From Fructilactobacillus ixorae (GTDB lineage Bacteria; Bacillota; Bacilli; Lactobacillales; Lactobacillaceae), in NCBI RefSeq assembly GCF_024029915.1, contig NZ_CP097478.1:1116001-1180000 (forward strand): DNA of 64,000 nucleotides, written 5' to 3'. Shown here piece by piece: positions 36,836-44,605 of this stretch (positions are counted from its first letter, which is position 1; every line of letters begins with the position of its first letter). Below the pieces are notes generated by a model that was not told the origin of the DNA, searched no databases, and saw only the letters and a list, made by a program, of their open reading frames with translations. Made by a program: the position numbers and the translations under genes.

Positions 36836-37493
36836 CTTTTAAATTTTTGCAGGAAAAATGATGTTTTCGCTGTTGCCAATTATCAGCGAAATTAGCAAAT
36901 CTAAAGCCCGGGGTTAACTGGCCGGGAGCAGGGAAGAGATGGCGTTGTAACGCCTTTTTTAGCTGTCGCAACTTAGCAAGCTTACGCTGTTTTACAGTAA
37001 TAAGTTGGGTGAATGTTTGAAAGAACGCCCCAATTTTAGTTTGTTCAGCCCGAGTCGGCATCGTAATTGTGATTCTCTGTAGATCCGCTTTAGTTAGCTT
37101 CACTCTGCCTGTCCCAGTAAGATACGGGCGCATGTTGACTTTGTGCAAACTCATCCCAATAAACCACCAATCTACTGTTTCTTTCGGGGCAAGGACGTGC
37201 GTATGGTTATTAACCCAAATCCTATAACTTACCAGCTGAATTGGATAATCATTAACATCCCGGGCCCCATCTTCAGCAATTAAAATAAATTTCCCTTGGT
37301 GGGTAAAGCCTTGAACGTAATCCTGAATACCATTTGCGCCATAATAGGGAGTCGTGCCGGGAATTCGCTTACTTTTAGCAATTGGAATTCGCTTAACATC
37401 TAAGTTAACCGTAACCTGACTTAATTGTTGTTGTTCCCAAGGAGCAGAAAATTCTTGAAATCTAATTTCTGGAACATTTTTCAAGCTGATCAC
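36792..37493 (-). CDS. hsdS: HsdS specificity subunit, truncated (OFF or half-subunit form)
   Basis: A 233-residue product. Residues 1-208 are a genuine HsdS first half: VPEIRFQEFSAPWEQ start, one target-recognition domain (for example GTTPYYGANGIQDYV), and the conserved central helix. The last 25 residues (RKHHFSCKNLKVTKKHQN to the stop) are read from the palindrome and are unrelated. The second recognition domain sits silent at 35191-35732. The gene overlaps hsdM by four bases, so it is translationally coupled. A half-length HsdS could still dimerise and recognise a palindromic site, so the form may be active rather than dead. Confidence 0.85.
   Translation of the reverse strand: MISLKNVPEIRFQEFSAPWEQQQLSQVTVNLDVKRIPIAKSKRIPGTTPYYGANGIQDYVQGFTHQGKFILIAEDGARDVNDYPIQLVSYRIWVNNHTHVLAPKETVDWWFIGMSLHKVNMRPYLTGTGRVKLTKADLQRITITMPTRAEQTKIGAFFQTFTQLITVKQRKLAKLRQLKKALQRHLFPAPGQLTPGFRFANFADNWQQRKHHFSCKNLKVTKKHQNHNLVLSS
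36869..36996 (-). repeat. Right 128-bp inverted repeat of the hsdS inversion system
   Basis: Exact inverse of 35063-35190. It lies inside the hsdS gene at codons of the central conserved helix. Confidence 0.9.
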
Positions 37494-39073
37494 CTTAACA
37501 CTTTCTTAATTAACCTTAATTCATTTTGCTTTTCCGCAGTACTCCCACTTAAATTATTCAACATGCCATTAAGTTCCCGAATTAATCGCTTTTCGCGTTG
37601 ATGCAGTTCTTGCATTTCAGTGGCGACCTTTGCAACATTGACCGGAACTGCAGTTTCCACCGCATCTACATACCGATTAATGTTTAGTTTGTAGTGATTA
37701 GCTCGAATCTCATTCAAACTAGCGACATGGGCGTACTTATCAACATCTGTTCGGTCCAAATAGGTTTTTACAATTTGCGTAACATCACGTTGCCGTAATT
37801 GGTGTTGCTTTTTAATTTTGACGCCGTCATGGGAAGCGTCAATAAACAGTACATCATCACGCTCTCGTTGTTTTTCTAAAACCAAAATCACGGTTGCAAT
37901 TTCCGTATTAGTAAAAATTTTTTCTGGTAAGCCAATCACCGCTGAAATCTGATGGTGTTCTAGGAGCTGCTTACGAATTCTACCTTCGGCCCCACCGCAA
38001 AATAGCACTCCGTGGGGGAGGACAATCGCCATTCTCCCGGTTTGCTTCAAATGATACAAGCCGTGCAATAAAAAAGCATAATCTGCTTTCGACTTGGGAG
38101 CGATGCCCATTTCAAACTGGGGCTCATTTTCCCGATTTTGATTATCCCATCGGAGTGAATAGGGGGGATTCGCCATCACCGCATCAAATTTTAAGGACTC
38201 ATTAACTGTGCCTTCCGTTTCCAAAGTCCCACTGCGAGTGAGCGTGTCGGCATTTCGCAAGTGAAAATCCCGATAGTCTACTTGATGCATCATGAGATTC
38301 ATCCGGGCCAAATTATACGTGGTCGTCAGCAATTCTTGACCATAATACTGAATCGTCCCCGGTTGCTTAGCGTGTTGCAAATGCTTAGCAGTCGTTAGCA
38401 GTAATGATCCAGACCCCATGGTTGGATCATACAAGCGATAGTTTGTAGCTTCCTCATGACCCGCGGTGACAATCTGGGCCATGATTTCTGAAACTGGCTG
38501 TGGCGTATAAAATTCACCCGTCTTGGTGGCTGCATGAGTTGCAAACATTCCCATCAGGTATTCATACAAATCACCAAGCACATCCGAGTCATCATCTAAC
38601 TCGATTTCACTCATCAATTTAATCATGTCGGTAATGGTAGCCGTCCGTGCTTTAGCAGTGTTTCCCAGCCGGGTAGCGGTTAAATCCAGGTCCGCAAAAA
38701 TCCCAGACAACGCCGCGTTGGCGACGGGAGCAATCCGCTGTTGAAATCGCGTTAGTGCTGTTTGCATCATCTCAAGCTTAAATTGACCAGCTTCAATCGC
38801 AGCCTGCCAGTCAGAGAATAAGTCACCGGGTTGAATTACATACCCAAGCTGACTTTGCATCTTAGCAGTAATTTGCGCGGGCTGGGCTTGCCAGATTGCT
38901 TTCAAGCTGGTAGCGGGAGCGTGGGCTTGCAACCAAGCTTGTGCTTGCTTAGATAAATATTGATAGAACATAATCCCAAACACATAATTTTTGTATTCCA
39001 GCGGTTCCATCTTGCCCCGGGTTTGATTAAGGGTCCTCCATACGAGGGCTTCCGTCTTAGCATCTAGTACCAT
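37490..39073 (-). CDS. hsdM: Type I DNA methyltransferase subunit HsdM
   Basis: This 527-residue N6-adenine methyltransferase subunit shows the SAM-binding motif I DPTMGSGSLLL (about 216), the catalytic motif IV NPPYSLRWD (about 302), and an N-terminal helical HsdM_N domain starting LVWRTLNQTRGKMEPLEYKN. With HsdS it methylates adenine in bipartite targets. The start is ATG 39073 with AAGGAGG upstream; a TTG three bases earlier is too close to that site. It overlaps hsdS by ATGA. No hsdR lies up- or downstream in the window. Confidence 0.9.
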   Translation of the reverse strand: MVLDAKTEALVWRTLNQTRGKMEPLEYKNYVFGIMFYQYLSKQAQAWLQAHAPATSLKAIWQAQPAQITAKMQSQLGYVIQPGDLFSDWQAAIEAGQFKLEMMQTALTRFQQRIAPVANAALSGIFADLDLTATRLGNTAKARTATITDMIKLMSEIELDDDSDVLGDLYEYLMGMFATHAATKTGEFYTPQPVSEIMAQIVTAGHEEATNYRLYDPTMGSGSLLLTTAKHLQHAKQPGTIQYYGQELLTTTYNLARMNLMMHQVDYRDFHLRNADTLTRSGTLETEGTVNESLKFDAVMANPPYSLRWDNQNRENEPQFEMGIAPKSKADYAFLLHGLYHLKQTGRMAIVLPHGVLFCGGAEGRIRKQLLEHHQISAVIGLPEKIFTNTEIATVILVLEKQRERDDVLFIDASHDGVKIKKQHQLRQRDVTQIVKTYLDRTDVDKYAHVASLNEIRANHYKLNINRYVDAVETAVPVNVAKVATEMQELHQREKRLIRELNGMLNNLSGSTAEKQNELRLIKKVLR

Positions 39074-39144
39074 CAACGTCCTCCTTTTTTATAACTAGAC
39101 TTATCAAAAAACAACTATGTAATGAAAGTTGATTCCAATCATCG

Positions 39145-39173
39145 ATTATATCAAATACATTTGTACAATGTAA
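39145..39173 (-). promoter_or_regulatory. hsdM promoter with operator-like dyad
   Basis: On the minus strand, TTACAT (39173-39168) and TATAAT (39150-39145) are separated by 17 bases. A perfect dyad TACATT-TGTAC-AATGTA (39156-39172) fills the spacer and overlaps the -35 box, the right place for a repressor. Confidence 0.65.
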
Positions 39174-39396
39174 GGATTTGGCAATAAAAAAGAACATTTC
39201 AAGTTTAGAATTGAAATGCTCAAATAATTGATAAAATGGTTGACTTTAAAGCATTAATGGTTAGCAACGGCTCCATAAAACCTCGAGTGCAAGCTCCTGA
39301 GCCAATCAGTTTATAACTACAGCCTAGGATAGTTTTTTTGAAAATGCAAACTTACAATTAATCATCATTCTAGCTTTAATCGGTCTGGATTAAGCA
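39174..39396. other. Intergenic, no hsdR remnant seen
   Basis: AT-rich sequence with one hairpin (CATTTCAA / TTGAAATG near 39196-39220) and no coding frame. hsdR would be expected here in a complete hsdRMS operon, but no piece of it is recognisable. Confidence 0.5.
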
Positions 39397-40596
39397 TTAT
39401 GATTCCGTCAGTTCTCGTTTCACGATTTCTTCCTCATGACGCATCCGCATGCTCATGATCTGTTTCAAGACCAGCACAATGATCGTTACGACCACTACCG
39501 TAAAGACCACCGTAAACAGCGTTGCCCCGAGTTGAATCCCAAACTGGTGGAAGTTCCCGCCGGCTAACCAGCCGTTATGGGTGACCACCGGGTTAATCGC
39601 CTTGCTAGCAAAGAGGCCGGTTAAGACGCTGCCCATGATCCCAGACACCCCGTGACAACCAAAGGCATCTAACGTATCATCGACTTTCAAAAGTGGCTTA
39701 ATCACGGTAATAAACCCGTAGCTGGCCATCGTAGCGAGCGCGCCGATAACCATCGCACTTTCAATCGACACGTACCCACAGGCCGGCGTGATGGCCACTA
39801 ATCCACAAATGGCCCCCGAACAAATTCCAAACAGCGTCGCGTTGCGTTTGGTGAACACGTCCAGGATGATCCAGATTAACATGGCGGTGGCGGTTGCTAC
39901 CGTGGTGGTAAGCATTGCCTGCATCGCAATCCCGTTAATTGCAAAGGCGGAGCCGGCGTTAAACCCGTACCAGCCAATCCAGAGGAAGGTCGTTCCGAGT
40001 AATACCCAACTCAAACTCTTCGGACTCCCCTTCTCCTGAATCAACCGCGGTCCTAAGAAGTACGCCAGTAACAGGGCCGTCACTCCGGCGTTAATGTGCA
40101 CGACTAACCCGCCGGCAAAGTCTAAGACGCCGAGGCTTTGGAGCAAACCGCCACCCCACACAATGTGGACCAACGGATAGTACACCAAGAGTGACCATAA
40201 CACGACGAATAATAAGAGAAAGCGGAAGTTAATTCGTTCCACGACGGCCCCGACAAACAGTGCGGGCGTAATCACCGCAAACATCATTTGAAAAATCAAG
40301 AACGCAACGTTCGTAATGCTACCACCGGTGGTCGGCGCTCCCGCGTTCAGTTTCACGTGGTGCAAAAAGAAGTTATGTAGGTTCCCGATCAGGTTCCAGT
40401 TATTCCCGGAAAACGAGAGTGAGTACCCGCACACGATCCAGAGAAGCACCGGCACACAACACATGATGAAGACCGCCATCAGAGTATTGTTAATGTCTCT
40501 ACGGGGCACCATCCCACCGTAGAAAAACGCCAGGCCCGGCGTCATCAGCAGGACCAAAATCGAACATAGAAAAATAAATAACACGTTAACCGACAT
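39397..40596 (-). CDS. amt: Ammonium transporter
   Basis: A 399-residue Amt/MEP/Rh family channel with eleven predicted membrane helices. Family segments are visible: TPGLAFFYGGMV near residue 18, FAGGLVVHINAGVTALL near 160 (the pore His is in VVHIN), and DAFGCHGVSGIMG near 310 (second pore His). It imports ammonium for glutamine synthesis. No glnK/PII gene is adjacent, unlike in many bacteria. GAAGGGGAG precedes the ATG. A 390-base gap separates it from the divergent PLP-enzyme operon. Confidence 0.92.
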   Translation of the reverse strand: MSVNVLFIFLCSILVLLMTPGLAFFYGGMVPRRDINNTLMAVFIMCCVPVLLWIVCGYSLSFSGNNWNLIGNLHNFFLHHVKLNAGAPTTGGSITNVAFLIFQMMFAVITPALFVGAVVERINFRFLLLFVVLWSLLVYYPLVHIVWGGGLLQSLGVLDFAGGLVVHINAGVTALLLAYFLGPRLIQEKGSPKSLSWVLLGTTFLWIGWYGFNAGSAFAINGIAMQAMLTTTVATATAMLIWIILDVFTKRNATLFGICSGAICGLVAITPACGYVSIESAMVIGALATMASYGFITVIKPLLKVDDTLDAFGCHGVSGIMGSVLTGLFASKAINPVVTHNGWLAGGNFHQFGIQLGATLFTVVFTVVVVTIIVLVLKQIMSMRMRHEEEIVKRELTES

Positions 40597-40700
40597 TGTA
40601 AATCTCCCCTTCGCTGTTTTTCTCAGTATAGAAAGCTCATTTCCATTTGTTTAGGGTTGATGTCGGGTTATGCAACATCATCCCCCAGAAAAATTAAGGA

Positions 40701-40729
40701 TTGACAGCTGGTAAGGCTGGTTCTATACT
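40701..40729 (+). promoter_or_regulatory. Consensus promoter for the leader peptide
   Basis: TTGACA (40701-40706), 17 bases, TATACT (40724-40729). This is the best sigma-A promoter match I found in the window and lies about 30 bases before the 27-codon frame. Confidence 0.85.
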
Positions 40730-40758
40730 AATAAAAATTACTGAAAGGAGTGACAAGC

Positions 40759-40842
40759 ATGGCGACCCCCACCACAACTACAATGATCATTTTATTGTCC
40801 GTCATTGTTAAGCATGCGGATGATAAAGTGGGGTACGCCTAG
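40759..40842 (+). CDS. 27-residue leader peptide with Thr and Ile/Leu/Val runs
   Basis: A short frame with its own promoter and a strong ribosome site (AAAGGAG, 8 bases before ATG). The product reads MATPTTTTMIILLSVIV and then KHADDKVGYA. Five of residues 3-8 are Thr and eight of residues 10-17 are Ile, Leu or Val (Ser apart). It is followed by stacked hairpins and a terminator, then by a gene of branched-chain amino-acid metabolism. This is the layout of a translation-coupled attenuator. Alternatively it could be a small hydrophobic toxin, but no antisense promoter is apparent and the charged tail does not match the Fst family. Confidence 0.65.
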   Translation: MATPTTTTMIILLSVIVKHADDKVGYA

Positions 40843-40854
40843 CTCGTCATTTCA

Positions 40855-40948
40855 CCGTCCGTACAGCTTGCTAACTGTGGGGACGGGCTTGATTTACACA
40901 TAACAGCCCTTTACAAAGCGCCCCCAGTCACCAGCTGGAGGCGCTTTT
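40855..40948 (+). promoter_or_regulatory. Attenuator hairpins and terminator
   Basis: Hairpin 1:2 pairs CCGTCC..ACAG (40855-40866) with CTGT..GGACGG (40875-40886). Hairpin 3:4 is the terminator: AAGCGCC.CCAG (40916-40927) with CTGG.GGCGCTT (40935-40946) and TTTT. Arm 2 (CTGTGGGG) can instead pair with arm 3 (CCCCCAG), with one bulged base, giving a 2:3 antiterminator. The three-way choice is the classical attenuator scheme. Confidence 0.6.
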
Positions 40949-40982
40949 CAGTGTTAATTGGAATTCTAGAGGAGGAACCGTT

Positions 40983-42317
40983 ATGTCACAGAATCAAGCA
41001 CTACTGCACCAAGAAGCCCATGGTTTGGCACCCGCTAGTCGCATCAAGTTCTTTGATGTCGTTTTAAAGTCTGGCAAGGGAGCCATCCTAACCGACGCTG
41101 ACAACCGCGATTACATTGACCTACTCTCCAGTGCTTCATCCACAAACACCGGACACGCGCATCCGCACGTCGTTCATGCCATCCAGGAACAGGCTGCCCG
41201 CTTAATCCAGTACACCCCCGCCTACTTTGCGACTGAACCAGAGATTGAATTGGTCAAGCGCTTAACCGCGCTGGCTCCGATTGCTGGTCCCGTTAAGGTC
41301 GCCTTTGGTAACTCCGGGTCGGATGCGAATGATGCAATCATCAAGTTCGCCCGCGCCTATACTGGTCGGCAAAACGTGGTGAGCTTCACCGGCGCTTACC
41401 ATGGTTCCACGTACGGTTCAATCACCACTTCGGCGGTGAGCCTCAACATGGCACGCAAGATTGGTCCGTTATTACCGGGCGTCGTTAAGGTTCCGTTCCC
41501 CAGTCATTGGGACCAGTTACCCCACGAAACTGAGGCGGAGTTCTGTGATCGGCTGTTTGCCGCTTTCAAGCAACCCTTCGAAACCTACCTTCCCGCCGAC
41601 GAAACGGCCTTAGTCGAAATCGAAGCAATCCAGGGTGACGGTGGCTTTTGTAAGGCCCCTGCTCGCTACCTCGATCAGGTCTATAACTTCTGTCAGAAAC
41701 ACGGGATTCTGTTTGCCGTTGACGAAGTTAACCAGGGACTAGGGCGCTCCGGAACCATGTGGAGTATCGACCACTTTCCTAACGTCCATCCTGATCTCAT
41801 TGCCGTCGGTAAATCAATTGCTTCTGGACTACCATTAAGTGCGGTCCTCGGCCGGGCTCCGGTCATAGACGCCCTTGCTGCGCCCGGAAACGTCTACACC
41901 ACCGCTGGCAACCCGGTCACCACGGCGGCGGCTAACGCAACTCTCGACGTCATTACCGATGAACACCTGGTCGAACGAAGTGCCCGATTAGGAGCGACGG
42001 CCCGCGAGTTCTTTCTCAACTTACGTAAGCAGTATCCTTTCATTGGAGACGTCCGCATCTATGGCCTCAACGGTGGGATTGACGTGGTGAATCCCGCTAC
42101 AAAGCAACCCGATGCAATCGCGGCTTCGATGTTAATCACCCGGTTATTGGAACTAGGCGTCTTGATGATTACCGTCCGCGGCAACGTGTTACGGTTCCAA
42201 CCACCACTGGTAATTCCGGAACAGACCTTACACCGGGCCTTTCAAATCATTGAAACTGCTTGTGCTGACTTACAGGCGGGGCGGATTGCCAAACCAGACC
42301 ATCAGATTGGGTGGTAA
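40983..42317 (+). CDS. Class III aminotransferase-fold enzyme, isoleucine 2-epimerase-like
   Basis: This 444-residue PLP enzyme has the fold of GABA/ornithine aminotransferases: FGNSGSDANDAIIKFARAYTG near 105 and AYHGSTYGS near 140. IEAIQGDGGF (about 218) and FAVDEVNQGLGRSG (about 245) follow, and the Schiff-base Lys lies in VGKSIASGLPLSAV (about 280). Recalled similarity is highest to isoleucine 2-epimerase of Lactobacillus buchneri-type species, including the GLNGGI and RFQPPLVIP segments and the IGW C-terminus. That enzyme racemises Ile, Leu and Val at the alpha carbon. GAGGAGG precedes the ATG. Expression is probably controlled by the leader at 40759-40948. Confidence 0.8.
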   Translation: MSQNQALLHQEAHGLAPASRIKFFDVVLKSGKGAILTDADNRDYIDLLSSASSTNTGHAHPHVVHAIQEQAARLIQYTPAYFATEPEIELVKRLTALAPIAGPVKVAFGNSGSDANDAIIKFARAYTGRQNVVSFTGAYHGSTYGSITTSAVSLNMARKIGPLLPGVVKVPFPSHWDQLPHETEAEFCDRLFAAFKQPFETYLPADETALVEIEAIQGDGGFCKAPARYLDQVYNFCQKHGILFAVDEVNQGLGRSGTMWSIDHFPNVHPDLIAVGKSIASGLPLSAVLGRAPVIDALAAPGNVYTTAGNPVTTAAANATLDVITDEHLVERSARLGATAREFFLNLRKQYPFIGDVRIYGLNGGIDVVNPATKQPDAIAASMLITRLLELGVLMITVRGNVLRFQPPLVIPEQTLHRAFQIIETACADLQAGRIAKPDHQIGW

Positions 42318-42320
42318 AAG

Positions 42321-42353
42321 AAAAAATAGCTGACTTAAAGTCAGCTATTTTTT
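42321..42353 (+). terminator. Rho-independent terminator
   Basis: AAAATAGCTGACTT / AAGTCAGCTATTTTTT hairpin. Confidence 0.9.
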
Positions 42354-42442
42354 CAATACAGCTAAATTATTATAAGCATTGAAATTTTTAGTGATTGTGA
42401 TTAAATGAAAATAAATTAAATTTTCATTAAGGAGATAAGATT

Positions 42443-43267
42443 ATGATCTTTTTTGCTATCTTAGGAATTATTTTAATAATCGTTGGATTTTACTTTAAAA
42501 GCAAGAATAATCACGACTCTACCATTTTTTGGCTTACCTACGGAACACTAGTTGCTGGGTTTTCCTTATTAATTGGCTCATTTAATCTGAAATCCTTAGA
42601 TAGTTTACTATTCCTAATTTTTATCATCTTTATATTTTATTGTGGCTTTACAATCTTCAAAAATCGAACGAATCAATCCAAAAAAAGGGAATGGATCAGA
42701 AAGTTAATTTTAACCATCATTGCTATTTTTACAATTACACTTCCGAGTGCAGCAACTACCAATAATAAACCTGAAAATTCAAAAATGAATCAACACACAA
42801 CTAAACATAAAAAACATCAGCAGAAAACAACTAAAAAAGCTGACAATAAAACCAACAAGAATCAAGACAACAAAAAAGAAAAACAGCAACAACCTTCAAA
42901 AAATGACGCTCAAAAGAAGCCAGAAAAATCAGAACCAGCTTCTGCACAGCCTTCAAACGAAGACAATAAAGCTGAAAATCAAGCAACACCAAGTTCTGCT
43001 TCTAACCAGGATCAAAATAATAATTCCCAACAATCAGACACAAGCAACGATTACGCTAATCAACCAAGTTCTACTTCACCATCCAATCAACAATCAGATG
43101 ATTCAGATAAAGTTAATAGCGCTTCTGGTCCCGTAATTGGTAATAGTAGAACCATGACTTACCACACCTCTAATCAGGCTAATTATAAAATCAGTAGTAG
43201 CAATACCGTCTATTTTAGTTCCGAAGCAGAAGCCCAAGCTGCCGGTTATCATAAAGCTCTCCGGTAA
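42443..43267 (+). CDS. Membrane-anchored protein with Lys/Asn/Gln-rich linker and YHKA C-terminal domain
   Basis: A 274-residue protein. The N-terminus has three or four hydrophobic segments (about 1-18, 27-45, 50-72 and 88-105). A long low-complexity linker (about 110-230) is rich in Lys, Asn, Gln, Ser and Pro. The last 45 residues are a compact domain (VIGNSRTMTYHT, then SSEAEAQAAGYHKALR) similar to the Ada/thermonuclease-type zinc-binding C-terminal module, but without its cysteines. The same domain ends the next gene. Function is unknown; it is probably an envelope protein with the domain outside. AAGGAGAT precedes the ATG. The gene is more AT-rich than its surroundings. Confidence 0.6.
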   Translation: MIFFAILGIILIIVGFYFKSKNNHDSTIFWLTYGTLVAGFSLLIGSFNLKSLDSLLFLIFIIFIFYCGFTIFKNRTNQSKKREWIRKLILTIIAIFTITLPSAATTNNKPENSKMNQHTTKHKKHQQKTTKKADNKTNKNQDNKKEKQQQPSKNDAQKKPEKSEPASAQPSNEDNKAENQATPSSASNQDQNNNSQQSDTSNDYANQPSSTSPSNQQSDDSDKVNSASGPVIGNSRTMTYHTSNQANYKISSSNTVYFSSEAEAQAAGYHKALR

Positions 43268-43374
43268 TTTTTTTAGATTATCATTTTGTGACAACTAGCC
43301 CGCGTTCGTCACACCCTAGGCTGGAAAATACTCCGAACAATTGCTATCATAAAAGCTAGTGTTTGGTTAATTTT

Positions 43375-43800
43375 ATGGAGGAGTTGTTCATCATTCATCA
43401 TTTTCATACTGTGTTTATATTCATCATAAGCGGGATCACCCTACTAACCTTCAGTAGTGCAGGAACCCCCCAACTGTCCGTACAGGCCGCTAGTCACCAC
43501 GCTAAGACGCATCACCCTAGCACGGCACACCACAAAAAGCACCACCAACGAGCCCGGCACCGGCAACCACAGGCGGTGCAAACCCCGACTCCAAAACCGG
43601 CCACCGCTACTTCAGAGCCCAGCACGAATGATAAACCGGATCCGCAACCAAACTCTGCGGTCACCATCATTGGTAACAGTCGCACGCTGGTTTACCATAC
43701 TCCGGACCAGTCAAACTATCACATTAACAGTGGCAATATCGTTTCCTTCGATTCCGAAGCGGAAGCGCAGGCTGCTGGCTACCATAAAGCAACTCGTTAA
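43375..43800 (+). CDS. Secreted His/Lys-rich protein with the same C-terminal domain
   Basis: A protein of up to 141 residues. A hydrophobic signal segment (VFIFIISGITLLTFSS) is followed by a cleavage-like VQAA. A His/Lys/Arg/Gln-rich linker (HHAKTHHPSTAHHKKHH) comes next, then a C-terminal domain (IIGNSRTLVYHT...SEAEAQAAGYHKATR). That domain is about 70% identical by eye to the one ending the preceding protein. The start is uncertain. ATG 43375 has no upstream ribosome site, and a perfect GGAGGAG (43377-43383) lies just inside it. That site would suit a start at ATC 43390 or ATT 43393. The His-rich linker may bind metal. Confidence 0.55.
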   Translation: MEELFIIHHFHTVFIFIISGITLLTFSSAGTPQLSVQAASHHAKTHHPSTAHHKKHHQRARHRQPQAVQTPTPKPATATSEPSTNDKPDPQPNSAVTIIGNSRTLVYHTPDQSNYHINSGNIVSFDSEAEAQAAGYHKATR

Positions 43801-43832
43801 AAAGGAACCGCCCCTGTGGTTCCTTTTTTGGT
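43801..43832 (+). terminator. Rho-independent terminator
   Basis: AAAAAGGAACCGC / GTGGTTCCTTTTTT with a short loop. Confidence 0.8.
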
Positions 43833-43874
43833 ATCATGAAACTAAATTAATCTTGTCAATAAAGAAGGAGCCCT

Positions 43875-44522
43875 ATGCTGAACCACTTTCGTAACAGTCG
43901 TGATTACCAAATTCTCAATGAAATTCTCAGTGCCCTGACCCACGGAATTGGGGCGACAGTGAGCATTGCCGGCTTAGTCCTGCTCATTTTACGCGGGGTG
44001 CAAGAAGGCGGGGCCCTCAGAATCACCTGCTTTGCCATCTACGGTTCAATTCTGATGCTCTTTTACCTGGCCTCTACCCTCTTTCACAGCCTCTCGTTTA
44101 CGCCTGCTAAACACGTTTTCCAGATCTTTGACCACTCGGCCATTTACATCTTGATTGCGGGAACCTACCTGCCCTACTGTTTGGTAACCATCGGGGGCTG
44201 GCTCGGTTGGATTACTTTGCTTGTGATCTGGCTGATGGCGCTCTCCGGCATTATCTATAAAGCCATGTATGGCAATCGTTTCCCGGTCGTTTCCACCGTC
44301 ATTTACGTGGTGATGGGCTGGGCCTGTCTAGTGGATGCCCTCCCGTTGTGGCAACGTCTAAACCATCTGAGTTTTTGGCTCCTGTTAGCGGGGGGCGTTG
44401 CTTTTACCGTAGGCGCCGTGCTGTACAGTTTTAAACGAATCCTCTTTGGTCACGTGCTTTGGCACCTCTTCGTGATGCTCGGAACGGTCTTAATGTACTT
44501 TTCGATTTATTTAGGGGTCTAA
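43875..44522 (+). CDS. Hemolysin III / YqfA family (PAQR-like) membrane protein
   Basis: A 215-residue protein with seven membrane helices. The family signature is visible: NEILSALTHGIGATVSI in helix 1, STLFHSL in helix 2, IFDHSAIYILIAGTYLPYC, and HVLWHLFVMLGT near the end. His and Asp residues correspond to the zinc site of PAQR receptors. Bacterial members are named hemolysin III, but most act in membrane-fluidity or lipid homeostasis, so lytic activity should not be assumed. AAGAAGGAG precedes the ATG. Confidence 0.85.
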   Translation: MLNHFRNSRDYQILNEILSALTHGIGATVSIAGLVLLILRGVQEGGALRITCFAIYGSILMLFYLASTLFHSLSFTPAKHVFQIFDHSAIYILIAGTYLPYCLVTIGGWLGWITLLVIWLMALSGIIYKAMYGNRFPVVSTVIYVVMGWACLVDALPLWQRLNHLSFWLLLAGGVAFTVGAVLYSFKRILFGHVLWHLFVMLGTVLMYFSIYLGV

Positions 44523-44541
44523 CCTAGGGCCTAGATAAAAA

Positions 44542-44580
44542 CAACGGGGTGGGAGAACTTTTAATTCTCCCACCCCGTTT
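44542..44580. terminator. Strong terminator, probably bidirectional
   Basis: ACGGGGTGGGAGAA / TTCTCCCACCCCGTTT hairpin between convergent genes. Confidence 0.85.
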
Positions 44581-44605
44581 GGAGTTTGAATTCATTCCCA
44601 AATCC

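Larger units (their letters stand above)
35063..36996. other. Invertible DNA segment (hsdS ON/OFF switch)
   Basis: Perfect 128-bp inverted repeats bound about 1.68 kb that carries the silent hsdS half and a tyrosine recombinase. Inversion between the repeats would place the silent half behind the first half at 37493-36869 in the same frame. In this sequence the first half instead runs into 25 unrelated codons and stops. Confidence 0.85.

Noticed and set aside
40759..40948. Type I toxin-antitoxin (Fst-like) reading of the small peptide locus
   Set aside because: No convincing antisense promoter, and the peptide's run of Thr and Ile/Leu/Val plus charged tail does not match the Fst pattern. The attenuator explains the hairpins better.
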